In this document: positions 8,104 to 17,389 of the stretch, one piece after another
How positions within the stretch are numbered: position 1 is the stretch's first letter
Layout: each line of letters opens with the position of its first letter
NCBI RefSeq assembly: GCF_029714405.1
Contig: NZ_CP121651.1
Span: 682,001-746,000, forward strand
DNA from: Bradyrhizobium sp. CB82
GTDB lineage: Bacteria > Pseudomonadota > Alphaproteobacteria > Rhizobiales > Xanthobacteraceae
Length of the DNA: 64,000 nucleotides
Reading direction: 5' to 3'
The notes under the pieces: model-generated
The model's database searches: none
The model's input: the letters and a program-made list of their open reading frames with translations, nothing else
What the model was told of the DNA's origin: nothing
Translations under genes and position numbers: made by a program

Positions 8104-8130
8104 CAGGTAATGGGCGACGCCCATTACCTG
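8104..8130. repeat. 27-nt perfect palindrome beside the 398-bp element (copy 2)
   Basis: Identical to the palindrome at 807-833 (half-site CAGGTAATGGGCG). It again lies between the 398-bp element and the codons for CRNRHCPKCQ of the IS91-type transposase. Confidence 0.85.
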
Positions 8131-9133
8131 CCGCAACCGGCACTGCCCGAAGTGCCAAGGCGCCGCTGCCAAGGAATGGCTTGCCAACCGCGAGGCCGAG
8201 CTGTTGCCGGTGCCATACTATCACGTGGTGTTCACGCTGCCTGCGGCCATCGCCGACATCGCCTACCAGAACAAGGCTGTCCTCTATGATCTCTTGTTCA
8301 AGGTCTCGGCCGAGACGATGCTGACGATCGCCGCCGACCCCAAAGCATCTGGGGGCACGGATCGGCATCACCTCCGTGCTGCACACCTGGGGCTCGGCGC
8401 TGACCCACCATCCGCATGTGCACATGATCGTGCCGGGTGGCGGCATCTCTGCCGACGGCCAGCGCTGGGTGTCCTGCCGGCCGGGCTTCTTCCTGGCCGT
8501 GCGCGTGCTCTCACGCCTGTTCCGACGGCTGCTCTTGGAGAAGCTAACAGCTGCCCACCAAGCCGGCCGCTTGAGCTTCTTCGGCGCTCACGCTCATCTG
8601 GCTGATGCGCAGTCGTTCGCAGCTTATCTCGCGCCGCTGCGCAAAACCGAGTGGGTCGTCTACGCCAAGCGACCATTCGGCGGACCTGAGGCAGTGCTGG
8701 CCTATCTGTCGCGTTACACCCACCGCGTTGCCATCGCCAACAGCCGCCTGATCGCCTTCGACGAACAGGGCGTCACCTTCAAGTGGAAGGACTATCGCAT
8801 CCAGGGCCGCGGTCGATACAAGCAGATGACGCTCGCCACAGACGAGTCATCCGCCGCTTCCTCATCCACGTGCTGCCGAAAGGCTTGCACCGCATTCGCC
8901 ACTACGGCCTGTTCGCCAAGGGCGTCTGCGCCGACAACATCGCCCACGCGCGTGAACTGCTCGCTGTCGCAACACCCGAAGGCCAGCCCACCGCTGCCGC
9001 CATCGATCCCGGCAAGCCGAGTTGTCCATGCTGCGGCGGTCGCATGATCATCATCGAGGTCTTCGCCCGCGGGACAACACCACGGCATCGGCCGACCGGC
9101 CCAACGAACGCCATCAGGATCGATACCTCGTGA

Positions 9134-9424
9134 CCGCGTCACAATCCCGCAAATCTACTCATCGTGCTCGCCATCTCTCGACCGGCCACGGCAGAGCGCA
9201 CTCTGATATCTGCCCTTCACCGCAATTCGTTCGGCAATTTGCAGAGCTCGATGCCGTCAGCAGTTCATTCGTCAGCCGCCCAACTGTCGAACAGCTCGTT
9301 GTATCGGCTCAATTCACATCCGCCAGCTCGCCCGCGGCGCTTAAATCCCCATAGCGCCTGCCGCACGGCCGTGCGTTCCTTACCCGCGGTTTCCTTGTAT
9401 GGGCTTTGTCAAGGCGGCGGCGTT
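9134..9424. other. Probable distal end of IS91-type element copy 2 and junction to IS110 debris
   Basis: No gene is seen. The stretch follows the transposase stop and should contain the element's other end, but no repeat to define it could be found, because the equivalent end of copy 1 lies outside the window. Confidence 0.35.
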
Positions 9425-10300
9425 TCAACAGGCGACAGGTCGGCGCATCTTTTCCTTCGTCAGTTTCTTTGTTCGATCTGAGATCCGTTTCTTCGTCCCG
9501 ACCCGTACTTCGTTTGCGCTGGCGCGCGCAGAAGCTGTCAAGGTTGGCCGTCGCACCAACCTTACGACAGGCTCCGCCGTTGCCAGGCCGTCCTCGATCT
9601 GCCGTATCTGATCGCTGACGAGCCGCCGGCGCGCCATGTCGCGACGCAGCTCAGCCAGGGTGTTGGGCGGGATCGGCTCGCCCTCGGGGGTGCGTAAGCC
9701 GTCAAGGCGTTCGGCGGCTTTCTTCAGCTTGGGATTGAAGCCGCGGATGCCGAGCCGTATCAACGCTGCTTTCATTCGGTTGACGATCCGACTTTGCTCT
9801 CCGATGAGGCTCGCGCGCTCACGGGTGGGGCGCTTGGCATCTTCGTCCTTGATTGTCGGGATCGCGACCATCTTGCAGTGATCACGCTCGCCCCGCAACC
9901 AGCCGAGAAAGCTGCGTTTGAGCAGTTCGGTGTCGAGACGATCGGTCTTGGCGCGCCGGTGCTCGCGCGATACCGCTATGCTCGATGCGTGAATGACATG
10001 CGCCTCGATGTCGCGCGCCCTGAGCCAGCGGGCCAACCAGAAACCGTCACGGCCGGCCTCGAAAGCGACCGCGATGCGTTCGATTCCGTGTCCTGCCCTC
10101 CGCGCTTCTTCTCGCCAGCGATTGAGCAGCTTCAGCAAGGCGTTCTCGTCGACCTCAAGCTTCTTCGACGGCTGGCGCTCGACACCAGGCACAATCCCCG
10201 CAACGAGCCAGCTCGACAGGCTCATCTCGATCACAGCGATCAGCGTGCCGTCTGGTTTGAGGGGCGTGAGGGATCGGCTCAGGTCATTCAACTTCTGCAT
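9425..10300 (-). pseudogene. IS110-family transposase, C-terminally truncated
   Basis: The N-terminal DEDD (RuvC-like) domain is well preserved: DGTLIAVIEMSLSSW, the RIAVAFEAGRDGFWLARWL region, and AKTDRLDTELLKRSFLGWL. Then follows the linker MKAALIRLGIRGFNPKLKKA. After about residue 240 the sequence diverges into an unrelated tail (VGTKKRISDRTKKLTKEK), and the C-terminal serine-containing transposase_20 domain is missing. The start at 10300 (MQKLNDLSRSL) follows GGAG. The element is therefore a dead fragment. Confidence 0.82.
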
Positions 10301-10714
10301 GGGGTACTCCATCGGTTCGCATCAGGGCCGATGAATGCCATATCCTCACCGTCCTCACCGCCGCCGCCCGCCCCATAGCATCTCCCTTGGAGGCTTTCGG
10401 ACGCCGGCCCCCGAATACGCGGCGCTGTCCCTCATGCGGCCGGCATCCGAAACCCTTCACACGATCGGAAGTGCCGCAAGACTCCGTTCGCAGCAACGCC
10501 AACAAGCAAGACGGCCGCGTAACTCCGTTCAGGCGACCCCCGATTGAGCAGGGACAGACTTCGGATTTACACCCGCGTAACTTTTGCGTTTCAGTCAACA
10601 GTTTTCGTCACAGCCCTGCCTCACGCGTACAATGCTTGCCGCTCCTGCTCACATCTGGGTCGACTGATTCCGTTTGTGACGACCCGGACGATTCTCTGAA
10701 GAGACGGGTGATCC
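10301..10714. other. Non-coding stretch with a dispersed repeat
   Basis: Upstream remains of the IS110 fragment plus the repeat at 10418-10462. No gene with a recognisable family or good start is present. Confidence 0.4.
10418..10462. repeat. Dispersed repeat, copy 2
   Basis: CGCGGCGCTGTCCCTCATGCG continuing into GCCGGCATCCGAAACCCTT matches 3885-3935 closely. Confidence 0.5.
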
Positions 10715-11665
10715 ATGACCGCGAACACGCCACTCACCAATGAGATTTTCGAGGCGGCTCTGCAATGTGAGACGAAAGCGTACCTCCTGCTCAACGGCGC
10801 CCAAAGCGCTCCGTCCGGCATTGCCGATTGGCAACGCCGTCGGACCGAAACCTTCACTCGAGCGGAGCAGCATCGGTTCCGTGCGAGCTTAAGAGAAGGC
10901 GAGTACTACGTAGGAACTCCTCCACAGCAGGCGTTGCAGCAGCAGCCCTATCGCGTCGTATTCAACTGCGTGACCATAGTTTCTGATATCCAAGCCCGGG
11001 TTCACGCATTGATGCTCAACCATTCCACCAGCGATACGGCGGATACAGTCTATAGCCCTATTCGATTTGTTCCGAACCAAAAACTCTCCGCCGCTGACAA
11101 GCTGCTGCTCGCGTTTGATGCTCTCGCAATCTCGCGCCTGACAGGCATCAGGCCGCGCGTCGGCAAGATCATCCATGGCGCTGAGCATGCATCAACCACA
11201 ATATCTCTGCCGAAGCTGATCGAAGTTGCTCGGCCGCTGATTACGAAGACCATCGTACGGCATGCGAATGCTACACCACCGCCTCTGATCTTGAACAAAC
11301 ATTGTCCAGCATGTGAGTTCCGGGACCGCTGCCGCCAAATTGCTGGTGAAAAAGACGAACTCAGTCTATTGGCCAACATCAGCGAGAAGGAACGAAAGAA
11401 ATTCAACGACAAAGTGATCTTCACGGTAACCCAGCTATCCTACACCTTCCGACCACGCAGGCGTCCAGTCCGTCATCGTTCGCGCGCACCAAAGTATGAA
11501 CCAGCCTTGAAGGCGCTCGCGATCCGCAAGAACCGCGTTCATGTCGTCGGAACGCCCTCATTCAGCATTCCGCAAAATCCCGTTTATCTAGACGTTGAGG
11601 GCGATCCCGATCGCGACTTCTATTATCTGATTGGCTCGCGGTTTAGAACGTACCAATTGCGTTGA
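10715..11665 (+). pseudogene. TM0106-family RecB/Cas4-like nuclease, truncated
   Basis: The frame opens with a Cas4/RecB-like region (TNEIFEAALQCETKAYLLLNG) and carries the iron-sulfur-type cysteine cluster CPACEFRDRCRQI at about residues 201-213. It ends with the start of the RNase H-like domain (NPVYLDVEGDPDRDFYYLIG), including its first acidic residues. Proteins of this family continue for several hundred residues, often with a helicase. Here the frame runs into unrelated sequence right after LIGSRF and stops. A role in DNA repair or defence is possible for the parent gene. The remnant lacks most of the second nuclease domain. Confidence 0.75.
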
Positions 11666-11702
11666 AGCGCTGAGTGCGTGCACGCCTTAGCCGCCATCGG
11701 GC

Positions 11703-12123
11703 TCATCGGACCGAGACGGAGATGGTGACATCGACATTGCCCCGTATCGCATTAGAGTAAGGGCAGATCGCATGAGCACCCTGGACGCGCCGTTCAGCGG
11801 TCGGTTGGTCGATGCCAGCCATGGTCACGGCAAGCGCGGCGGACAACAGCACCCGCTTCATTTCGACCAAGGTCGATCTTGGCGACGACGTTGATCTCGT
11901 CATCCGCAAAGCGGTGGCCAGCATCCCTGCTGACGTGAAGGATCGCATTCTCAAAGCAGGCCGCATAACCGCCCGCGAAGAGCTGTTCGGGATTGGTCGC
12001 ATCGCCTCTTCCGCCAAGCGCCCGCGGCAGCGCGAGTTTGAGGTCGAGCAGACCGTCTTCGCTGCGGATCGAACCGTGACGGCCTCCGCTCGCCGTGACT
12101 GTCGTGGAATATAGACTGGCCAT
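11703..12123 (-). pseudogene. ohr: Organic hydroperoxide resistance protein (Ohr/OsmC), frameshifted
   Basis: Ohr is a cytoplasmic thiol peroxidase that reduces organic hydroperoxides. The first frame gives MASLYSTTVTASGGRHGSIR and FAGGYAACFENAIL, with the peroxidatic cysteine. After the IDLGRNEAG segment the frame is lost near 11862. The rest (LSAALAVTMAGIDQPTAER and GAHAICPYSNAIRGNVDVT, with the resolving cysteine) continues in another frame to 11703. No MarR-type OhrR gene is nearby. Either the gene is dead or a base is missing in this assembly. Confidence 0.82.
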
Positions 12124-12229
12124 AGCACATATGCCTTTCTTCGCTGCGATTCGCTAATTTGAGACCGGCCGTTCTGGACTTCGCCGCAACTGATCAGCAA
12201 AGCGGCCGGGGCACGAGGACGCTCGCCCG

Positions 12230-13009
12230 TTAAGCGGGCTGTCCGGCGGCTTCCAAGATCAACCGGGAGATCTCGTGAGGATGGGTGATCAGTGAAAGAT
12301 GGCTCGCCTTCACCTCGATGGTCCTGGCTCCCATCCGCTTGGCCATGAAACGTTCGAGGTCCGGATTGATGGTGCGGTCCTCGGTCGAGACGGCGTAATA
12401 GCTCGGCTTCGATCGCCAGGCCGCGTTCGTGGTCTTGCCGGCGAGGAGCGCTTTCTGGAACGGCTCCTGCACCGCATAGAGCGCCTTCGCTTTTGCCTTC
12501 GGCAGGTCACCCGCGAAATCCCGCAGGAAGGCCTCTTCGGAAAGGCGTCCCTCGTCGCCGTCGAACACGATTCCGGCCGATGCCGGCGGAGTCGGATAGG
12601 TCTTGGCGAGCGCGGTGTAGTCCTCGCCAGCGTCCGGGGCGCGCGCCGCCACATAGACCAGCGCCGAGACGTTCGGATGAACGCCAGCTTCGGTGACGAT
12701 CATGCCGGAAAAGGAATGACCGACCAGAACCGTTGGGCCATCCTGCCGCGCAAGCACGCGCTCGGCCGCAGCCACCGCCTCAGGCAGTGTGGTCAGCGGG
12801 TTTTGCACGGAGGTGACGTTCAACCCTACCGCCCGTAAGCGCGGAATGACTTCCGACCAGCTGGAGCCGTCGGCGAACAGGCCGTGCACCAGCACGACGT
12901 TACGGGCCTTTGGCGGCGCTGCACGAGCGGCCGTGCCGCGAGTGGAAACCAGCGAAGCGGCTGCACCAGCAAGCAGGGCGGTGGAAAAATCGCGTCTGTT
13001 GATCATCAT
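12230..13009 (-). CDS. Tat-exported alpha/beta hydrolase (EstC-like)
   Basis: A 259-residue alpha/beta hydrolase with a twin-arginine signal (NRRDFSTALLAGAAASLV) cleaved near ARA. The oxyanion region is VVLVHGLFADGSSW, and the nucleophile elbow is VLVGHSFSGM with the catalytic serine. The acid and histidine lie in the C-terminal third (SHLSLITHP). The start at 13009 is preferred because AGGAG lies seven bases upstream, whereas the ATG at 13015 is too close to it. It is the last gene after the malonate genes and may be co-transcribed (54-bp gap). It resembles the hydrolase at 38900-39586. Substrate unknown. Confidence 0.85.
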   Translation of the reverse strand: MMINRRDFSTALLAGAAASLVSTRGTAARAAPPKARNVVLVHGLFADGSSWSEVIPRLRAVGLNVTSVQNPLTTLPEAVAAAERVLARQDGPTVLVGHSFSGMIVTEAGVHPNVSALVYVAARAPDAGEDYTALAKTYPTPPASAGIVFDGDEGRLSEEAFLRDFAGDLPKAKAKALYAVQEPFQKALLAGKTTNAAWRSKPSYYAVSTEDRTINPDLERFMAKRMGARTIEVKASHLSLITHPHEISRLILEAAGQPA

Positions 13010-13063
13010 GGTCATTCTCCTGGGTTCACATGAGTTGGCGGGAAGGTCGAACTTGATGGCGGC

Positions 13064-14344
13064 TCAGTCGGTGGTGTGCAGTAGGGCATCGACATCAGGC
13101 GAACGGACGATGGTGCCGTCGCGTACGAATGCCTCGTGATTGGTCTCGATGCTGTCGTGGTCATAGAGATAGTTGACCATGATCCCGAAGGATTCCTGGA
13201 TCGCGCGCTGCGCGGTGTTGCCGAGCCAGTTGATGCGCTCGAGCCGTGCGCCGTTGCCGAGGTGAAAGCGCGCCACGGGGTCGATGCGTATCGAGGGCTT
13301 CCGTGTCAGATAGCTGGCGCAGAGCCGCAGCAAGGGCACGCGCAGCTTCTCGCTCTGCGCCGGATCATTCCACCAGCTATCGCTCTCCAGTTGCGGCAAC
13401 AGCGCCGCATCGGGATCACTCGCATTCGCAAGCCGATTATCGAGCCATTGCCGAAATCCCGGTACCGGCGACAGGGTGGAAAAACGCTTCAGCTGCGGAA
13501 ACTCCGACTGCAGCTCTTCGACGACCTGCTTGATCAGGAAATTGCCGAACGCCACGCCGCGCAGGCCGTCCTGACAATTGGAGATCGAATAGAAGATCGC
13601 GGTGTCGGCGCGCGCGGCGCGCTGCCGCACGATGGCTTCACCGGCGTCCTGCAACAACAGCGGCTGCACGGCCGTGGCCAGTCCTTCCACCAGAGCAACC
13701 TCGACGAAAATCAGCGGCTCGCCTGGAAGTGCGGGATGGAAGAAGCCGAAGCAGCGCCGATCGGGTGCAAGGCGCCGGCGCAGGTCGTCCCAGCCCTTGA
13801 TCTCGTGCACGGCTTCGTAGGCGATCAGCTTTTCCAGCACCGCGGCCGGCGTCTGCCAGTCGATGCGCCGCAACTCGATGAAGCCGCGGTTGAACCACGA
13901 GGCGAACAAATGCTTGAGGTCCGCGTCGAGCAACTTCAGTTCGGGGTCAGTGCGCATGCATGAAGCAACTTCGCTGCGCATCGCGATCAGCGCGCTGATC
14001 CCGCCGGGTGCCATGTTGATTCGCCGCAGCACTTCCTGGCGCGGCGGCTCGGCGGCACGCGCGAGTGCGGCCGCGGTTTCTGCGGTGCCTTCGGCGAGGT
14101 AGCGCTGCGCCGCCGCGCGCAAAGCGGGGCCGTGAGGATGGAACTCCGTGGCGAGATAGCGCTGAAAGCAGCGGCGATCGTTGTCGTCGAGTGCGCCAAG
14201 CAGCTCGCGCAATTGCCGCGCGACCAGCGCTCCTGAGGCCTGGCTGCGCTCGGAGAGCAGCGATGCTGCGAGCTGCTTCGCGCGATCGAGGGGCGGCAAT
14301 TTCGTGCTGGATGGATCGCTGGAAGTTTGGCGGACTGCGGACAT
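13064..14344 (-). CDS. Malonyl-CoA decarboxylase
   Basis: Converts malonyl-CoA to acetyl-CoA and CO2. The 426-residue protein has the helical N-terminal domain (to about residue 130) and the GNAT-like catalytic domain. Family landmarks include RRINMAPGGISALIAMR, the KGWDDLRRRLAPDRRCFGFF region, LIFVEVALVEGL, and the catalytic-region LSPVPGFRQWL, followed by CASYLTRK, DPVARFHLGNGA and the terminal MVNYLYD. The start at 14344 (MSAVRQTSS) lies 13 bp downstream of the mdcA-like stop codon. The longer frame would overlap that gene by about 130 bp. The pairing with a malonate:CoA transferase-type protein suggests growth on malonate. Confidence 0.9.
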   Translation of the reverse strand: MSAVRQTSSDPSSTKLPPLDRAKQLAASLLSERSQASGALVARQLRELLGALDDNDRRCFQRYLATEFHPHGPALRAAAQRYLAEGTAETAAALARAAEPPRQEVLRRINMAPGGISALIAMRSEVASCMRTDPELKLLDADLKHLFASWFNRGFIELRRIDWQTPAAVLEKLIAYEAVHEIKGWDDLRRRLAPDRRCFGFFHPALPGEPLIFVEVALVEGLATAVQPLLLQDAGEAIVRQRAARADTAIFYSISNCQDGLRGVAFGNFLIKQVVEELQSEFPQLKRFSTLSPVPGFRQWLDNRLANASDPDAALLPQLESDSWWNDPAQSEKLRVPLLRLCASYLTRKPSIRIDPVARFHLGNGARLERINWLGNTAQRAIQESFGIMVNYLYDHDSIETNHEAFVRDGTIVRSPDVDALLHTTD

Positions 14345-14357
14345 GACTACTTCCTCC

Positions 14358-16001
14358 TCAAGCTTGCGCGGTGACGGCGCGGCGGAATTTGGCCGGTGGC
14401 GCGTAGAGTCCGCCAGAGGCGGCCACGAGTTCATCGATCGTCTTGGCGGCGAGCAGATCGCGCGTCGCCGTGCCGACATCGATGCCAAGGTCTGCTGGAA
14501 ACATCACGATGCCGCGGCGGCGCAGGCTCTCGGTTGTGACAGGCAATTGGCGCTTGCCGAATTCGGTGTCGCCGGCGATCGCGCGCAATGCCGCCTCCCG
14601 ATCTTGCGGTGATCGGCAGCGCAAGAGGTTCGCCACGCCCTTCTCGGTGATGACATGGCTCACGTCGCCATAGATCATCACCGGCGGCAATGCGAAGCCC
14701 GCGGAGGCAGCCAGATCGAACGCGTCCAGACGCTCGACAAAACTGGGCGCGCCGTTTGGCTGATGGGTCTGCACCATCTGCACCACAAGCTTGCGCCCGC
14801 GTAAGGGATCGCCTGCTTCCTGACCGGCGCGCAGCCAGGTGGGGCTATCGTGGCGACGACTGCGTGCATCCGCGCCCATGTTCGGCGCACCGCCGAAGCC
14901 TGCGATCCGGTCTTTCGTGGCCGTCGAGCTGTTGCCTTGCGTGTCGATTTGCAGCGTGGCGCCAACAAACATGTCGCAGGCATATTGTCCGGCGACCTGC
15001 GCCAGCGCCCGGTTCGACCGCAGGCTGCCGTCGGCGCCGATCGGGAATACATCGGCGTGCTTTGCGACGTAGCGCTCCATACCGAGCTCGGAGCCGAAGC
15101 AATAGACGCCGTCGACGAAGCCGGCTTCGATCGCCGGGATCAGGGTCGGGTGCGGGTTGAGCACGAAGTGGCTCGCGATCTTGCCCTTCAGGCCACGCCG
15201 GGCGGCAAATGTCGGCAGGATCAGCTCGATCGCCGCGGTGGCGTAGCCGATGCCGTGATTGAGCCGCCGGACCTCAAATGGCTCGTAGACCGCAGCAATC
15301 GCCATCATCGCCATCAGCACGTTCTCGTCCCTTACCTTGGCGGGGTCGCGCGTGAACAGAGGCTCGATCGCGTAAGGCTTTGGGCTCGGTATGACGAAAT
15401 CGACCCAGTCGCCGGGGACGTCGACGCGCGGCAACCGGTCGACGATCTCGTTGACTTGCGCCACGAGAATGCCGCCGCGAAAGGCCGCGGCTTCGGCGAT
15501 GGTCGGCGTGTCTTCGGTGTTGGGACCGGTGTAGAGATTGCCGTTGCGATCGGCCTTGTCGGCGACGATCAGCGCCACGTGCGGCGTCAGGTCCACCAGC
15601 ATCCGGGCATAGAGCTCGAGATAGGTATGGATTGCGCCGATCTTCACCGTGCCGATGCCGACCAGTTCGGCGAGCTTGCGGCTCTGCGGACCTGCGAAGG
15701 CAAAATCGAGCCGGTTGGCGATGCCGCGCTCGAACACGGCCAGATGGTCGGGCAGCGCCAGCACCGACTGCACCATGTGCAGATCGTGAATCCGCGCCGG
15801 ATCCACGCTCGTCAGGGCGGCGGCAAGAAAATCGGCCTGCTTCTGATTGTCGCCTTCGATGGCAACGCGGTCGCCCGGCTCGATGATCGCTTCGACCAAC
15901 TCGGTCGCGCGCTCGGCAGGGCAAAGCTTTTCAGAGCAGATCGTGGCGGCCCGAGCCAGCCGGGCGGAGCGATCCGCTCCCTGTCGTGATGTGGCGTGCA
16001 T
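14358..16001 (-). CDS. mdcA: Malonate decarboxylase alpha subunit / malonate CoA-transferase (MdcA-like)
   Basis: A 547-residue protein matching the alpha subunit of malonate decarboxylase, which transfers malonate onto the acyl carrier thiol in exchange for acetate. Recognisable stretches are the N-terminal EPGDRVAIEGDNQKQADFLA, GNLYTGPNTEDTPTIAEA, NHGIGYATAAIELILPT, SHFVLNPHPTLIPAIEAG, and the C-terminal VANLLRCRSPQDREAALRAI. No mdcB, C, D, E or G gene is adjacent. Instead malonyl-CoA decarboxylase follows at 13 bp, so the likely role is as an acetyl-CoA:malonate CoA-transferase. A divergent LysR gene starts 111 bp away and probably controls it. Confidence 0.88.
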   Translation of the reverse strand: MHATSRQGADRSARLARAATICSEKLCPAERATELVEAIIEPGDRVAIEGDNQKQADFLAAALTSVDPARIHDLHMVQSVLALPDHLAVFERGIANRLDFAFAGPQSRKLAELVGIGTVKIGAIHTYLELYARMLVDLTPHVALIVADKADRNGNLYTGPNTEDTPTIAEAAAFRGGILVAQVNEIVDRLPRVDVPGDWVDFVIPSPKPYAIEPLFTRDPAKVRDENVLMAMMAIAAVYEPFEVRRLNHGIGYATAAIELILPTFAARRGLKGKIASHFVLNPHPTLIPAIEAGFVDGVYCFGSELGMERYVAKHADVFPIGADGSLRSNRALAQVAGQYACDMFVGATLQIDTQGNSSTATKDRIAGFGGAPNMGADARSRRHDSPTWLRAGQEAGDPLRGRKLVVQMVQTHQPNGAPSFVERLDAFDLAASAGFALPPVMIYGDVSHVITEKGVANLLRCRSPQDREAALRAIAGDTEFGKRQLPVTTESLRRRGIVMFPADLGIDVGTATRDLLAAKTIDELVAASGGLYAPPAKFRRAVTAQA

Positions 16002-16054
16002 GATGAACCTCCTTCGCTCGACGCTGTCTTCGATGCAGAAGTTAGGAGACCAGT

Positions 16055-16098
16055 ATTGATTATAGAAACGATATTTTGTAATATGATTGATTATGAAA
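16055..16098. promoter_or_regulatory. Candidate LysR operator between mdcA and its regulator
   Basis: This AT-rich island in GC-rich DNA carries the direct repeat ATTGATTATAGAAA / ATTGATTATGAAA and the inner inverted repeat ATATT-TTGT-AATAT (16071-16084). It sits in the divergent promoter region, the usual place for LysR operators. Confidence 0.5.
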
Positions 16099-16112
16099 TA
16101 GGATCAATTGAC

Positions 16113-16973
16113 ATGCTGGATTTCGAGCTTTTGCGTTCCTTTGTTGCCGTCGCGGATTACGGCGGCTTCCACCGCGCCGCCGAACGGCTCAATCTGACGC
16201 AGTCGACCATCAGCCAGCAGGTCAAGCGATTGGAGCTTGAAACCAAACGTCCGCTGTTCCGGCGCACGACCCGCAGCGTCGCGCTGACCGACGACGGCGA
16301 GATGCTGCTCGGTGACGCCCGTCGTCTGTTGCAACTCGAGGAGGCGGCCCGCCATCGCCTGTCAGCGCCGCGTTTGTCAGGAGCCGTGCGTCTTGGGGTG
16401 GTCGAGGAAGTCGCCGGCGGCTCGCTGCCATCGGCGCTGGGACGCTTCGCCATGTTGCACCCGAGCGTGAAGCTCGAGGTGCAGATCGGCGTCAGTGCGG
16501 AATTGATCGAGCAGTTGAACAAGGGACGACTCGACGTCGTGTTCGCTAAGCGTCCGCTCGGTACCTCGCGTGGGCGCCTGGTCTGGCGCGAACCCATGGT
16601 CTGGGCCGCCGCCGACGCGTTTGATCTGGTTCCGGGCGCGGTGCTGCCGCTGGCGCTCTATCGCGAGCGGTCGGTATCGCGTGAGGCAGCGCTCGCCGCG
16701 CTCAATGACAGCGAACTGACGTGGGAGATCATTTATACCAGCCCCAGCCTGACAGGTGTGCGCGCGGCGGCGCTCGCTGGTCTCGCCATCACGCCGCTTC
16801 CCGCGAGCGCGGTCATCGCAGGTTTGCGCATTCTGGGACCGCAAGAGGGGCTGCCGCGCCTTCCTGACCTTGAGTTCGCAATCTATGAGAAAGCCCGGCC
16901 CGAAGAGGCCGCGGCGGCGCTGGCCGCAGCGCTTCTGGCACTTGGGCAATTGCCAGCGCGCCCGACGATTTAG
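16113..16973 (+). CDS. LysR-family regulator of the malonate genes
   Basis: A 286-residue LysR protein. The winged helix is at residues 1-60 (LDFELLRSFVAVADYGGFHR, with TQSTISQQVKRLE as the recognition helix). A substrate-binding domain follows (GVVEEVAGGSLPSALGRFA and later). The ATG at 16113 gives the standard LysR N-terminus; the open frame extends upstream through the operator region. Divergence from mdcA suggests it activates that operon in response to malonate, by analogy with MdcR. The effector is inferred only. Confidence 0.88.
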   Translation: MLDFELLRSFVAVADYGGFHRAAERLNLTQSTISQQVKRLELETKRPLFRRTTRSVALTDDGEMLLGDARRLLQLEEAARHRLSAPRLSGAVRLGVVEEVAGGSLPSALGRFAMLHPSVKLEVQIGVSAELIEQLNKGRLDVVFAKRPLGTSRGRLVWREPMVWAAADAFDLVPGAVLPLALYRERSVSREAALAALNDSELTWEIIYTSPSLTGVRAAALAGLAITPLPASAVIAGLRILGPQEGLPRLPDLEFAIYEKARPEEAAAALAAALLALGQLPARPTI

Positions 16974-17081
16974 CGCCATATGTTCCGTTGCGGGTCCAAA
17001 ACCCAGGGTGCAGATTGGATTAACGCAATGATGAGGATCCGTCAGGCGGTATGGAGCGCATCGGTCTCATGACCGCTCTGG

Positions 17082-17244
17082 AGCTCCCTGGCAACAGATC
17101 CGATCGAGCGCCCGCTCGACACTACGAGATCAACCGCTTGCCGCTTGTAGTCATCCGTAAACGACCGACGTTGACGTCCTTCCATCCGACACCTCCTGGC
17201 TCTTCGAGCCTACTACAGGTGTCCATCAATTCGGAGGAGGTTCA
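17082..17244 (-). mobile_element. IS3-family element end, 163-bp fragment
   Basis: Apparently identical, in inverted orientation, to 20523-20685, the left end and orfA start of the complete IS3 element. It abuts the SRAP remnant at 17248. It and the complete element therefore bracket the 3.3-kb patch of small genes as inverted repeats. Confidence 0.85.
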
Positions 17245-17247
17245 ATG

Positions 17248-17370
17248 ATGCGCGATGTCTGGATGCGGGCGCCGTGAGATGAGGCTAAGGCGCTGCAACG
17301 GCCGTTGTCGGATGATGCGCTTAAGATCGTGATGCGTGGGGCGGAGAAGGAAGATAAGGCGGCAGGTTGA
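17248..17370 (+). pseudogene. SOS response-associated peptidase (SRAP/YedK) C-terminal remnant
   Basis: The translation is MRDVWMRAP, a stop, then [20 protein letters not shown] and [10 protein letters not shown]. This matches the end of SRAP proteins, where the stop replaces the tryptophan of [13 protein letters not shown] (TGG to TGA). The N-terminal part with the catalytic cysteine is replaced by the IS3 end. A fragment covering the segment just before it lies at 31805-31878. Confidence 0.75.
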
Positions 17371-17389
17371 ACCGCGAGCAGCTGGTTGG

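Larger units (their letters stand above)
6071..9133 (+). pseudogene. IS91-family HUH transposase, copy 2, interrupted and frameshifted
   Basis: The frame begins MARPRLEVADIFRHHGAAWR with a zinc ribbon (CADCAYTTIAYNSC), then is split at 6268 by the 398-bp element. It resumes after 8130 with CRNRHCPKCQGAAAKEWLA and VPYYHVVFTLPA. An extra A near 8342 (CCAAAGCAT) shifts the frame, which continues MLHTWGSALTHHPHVHMIV and YLSRYTHRVAIANSRLIA. A missing T near 8847 (GAGTCATCCGC) shifts it again to the end, FLIHVLPKGLHRIRHYGLF to the stop at 9133. With one insertion and two frameshifts, the gene is dead. Confidence 0.88.

Noticed and set aside
14850..15989. 379-codon plus-strand frame
   Set aside because: Shadow of the mdcA-like gene.
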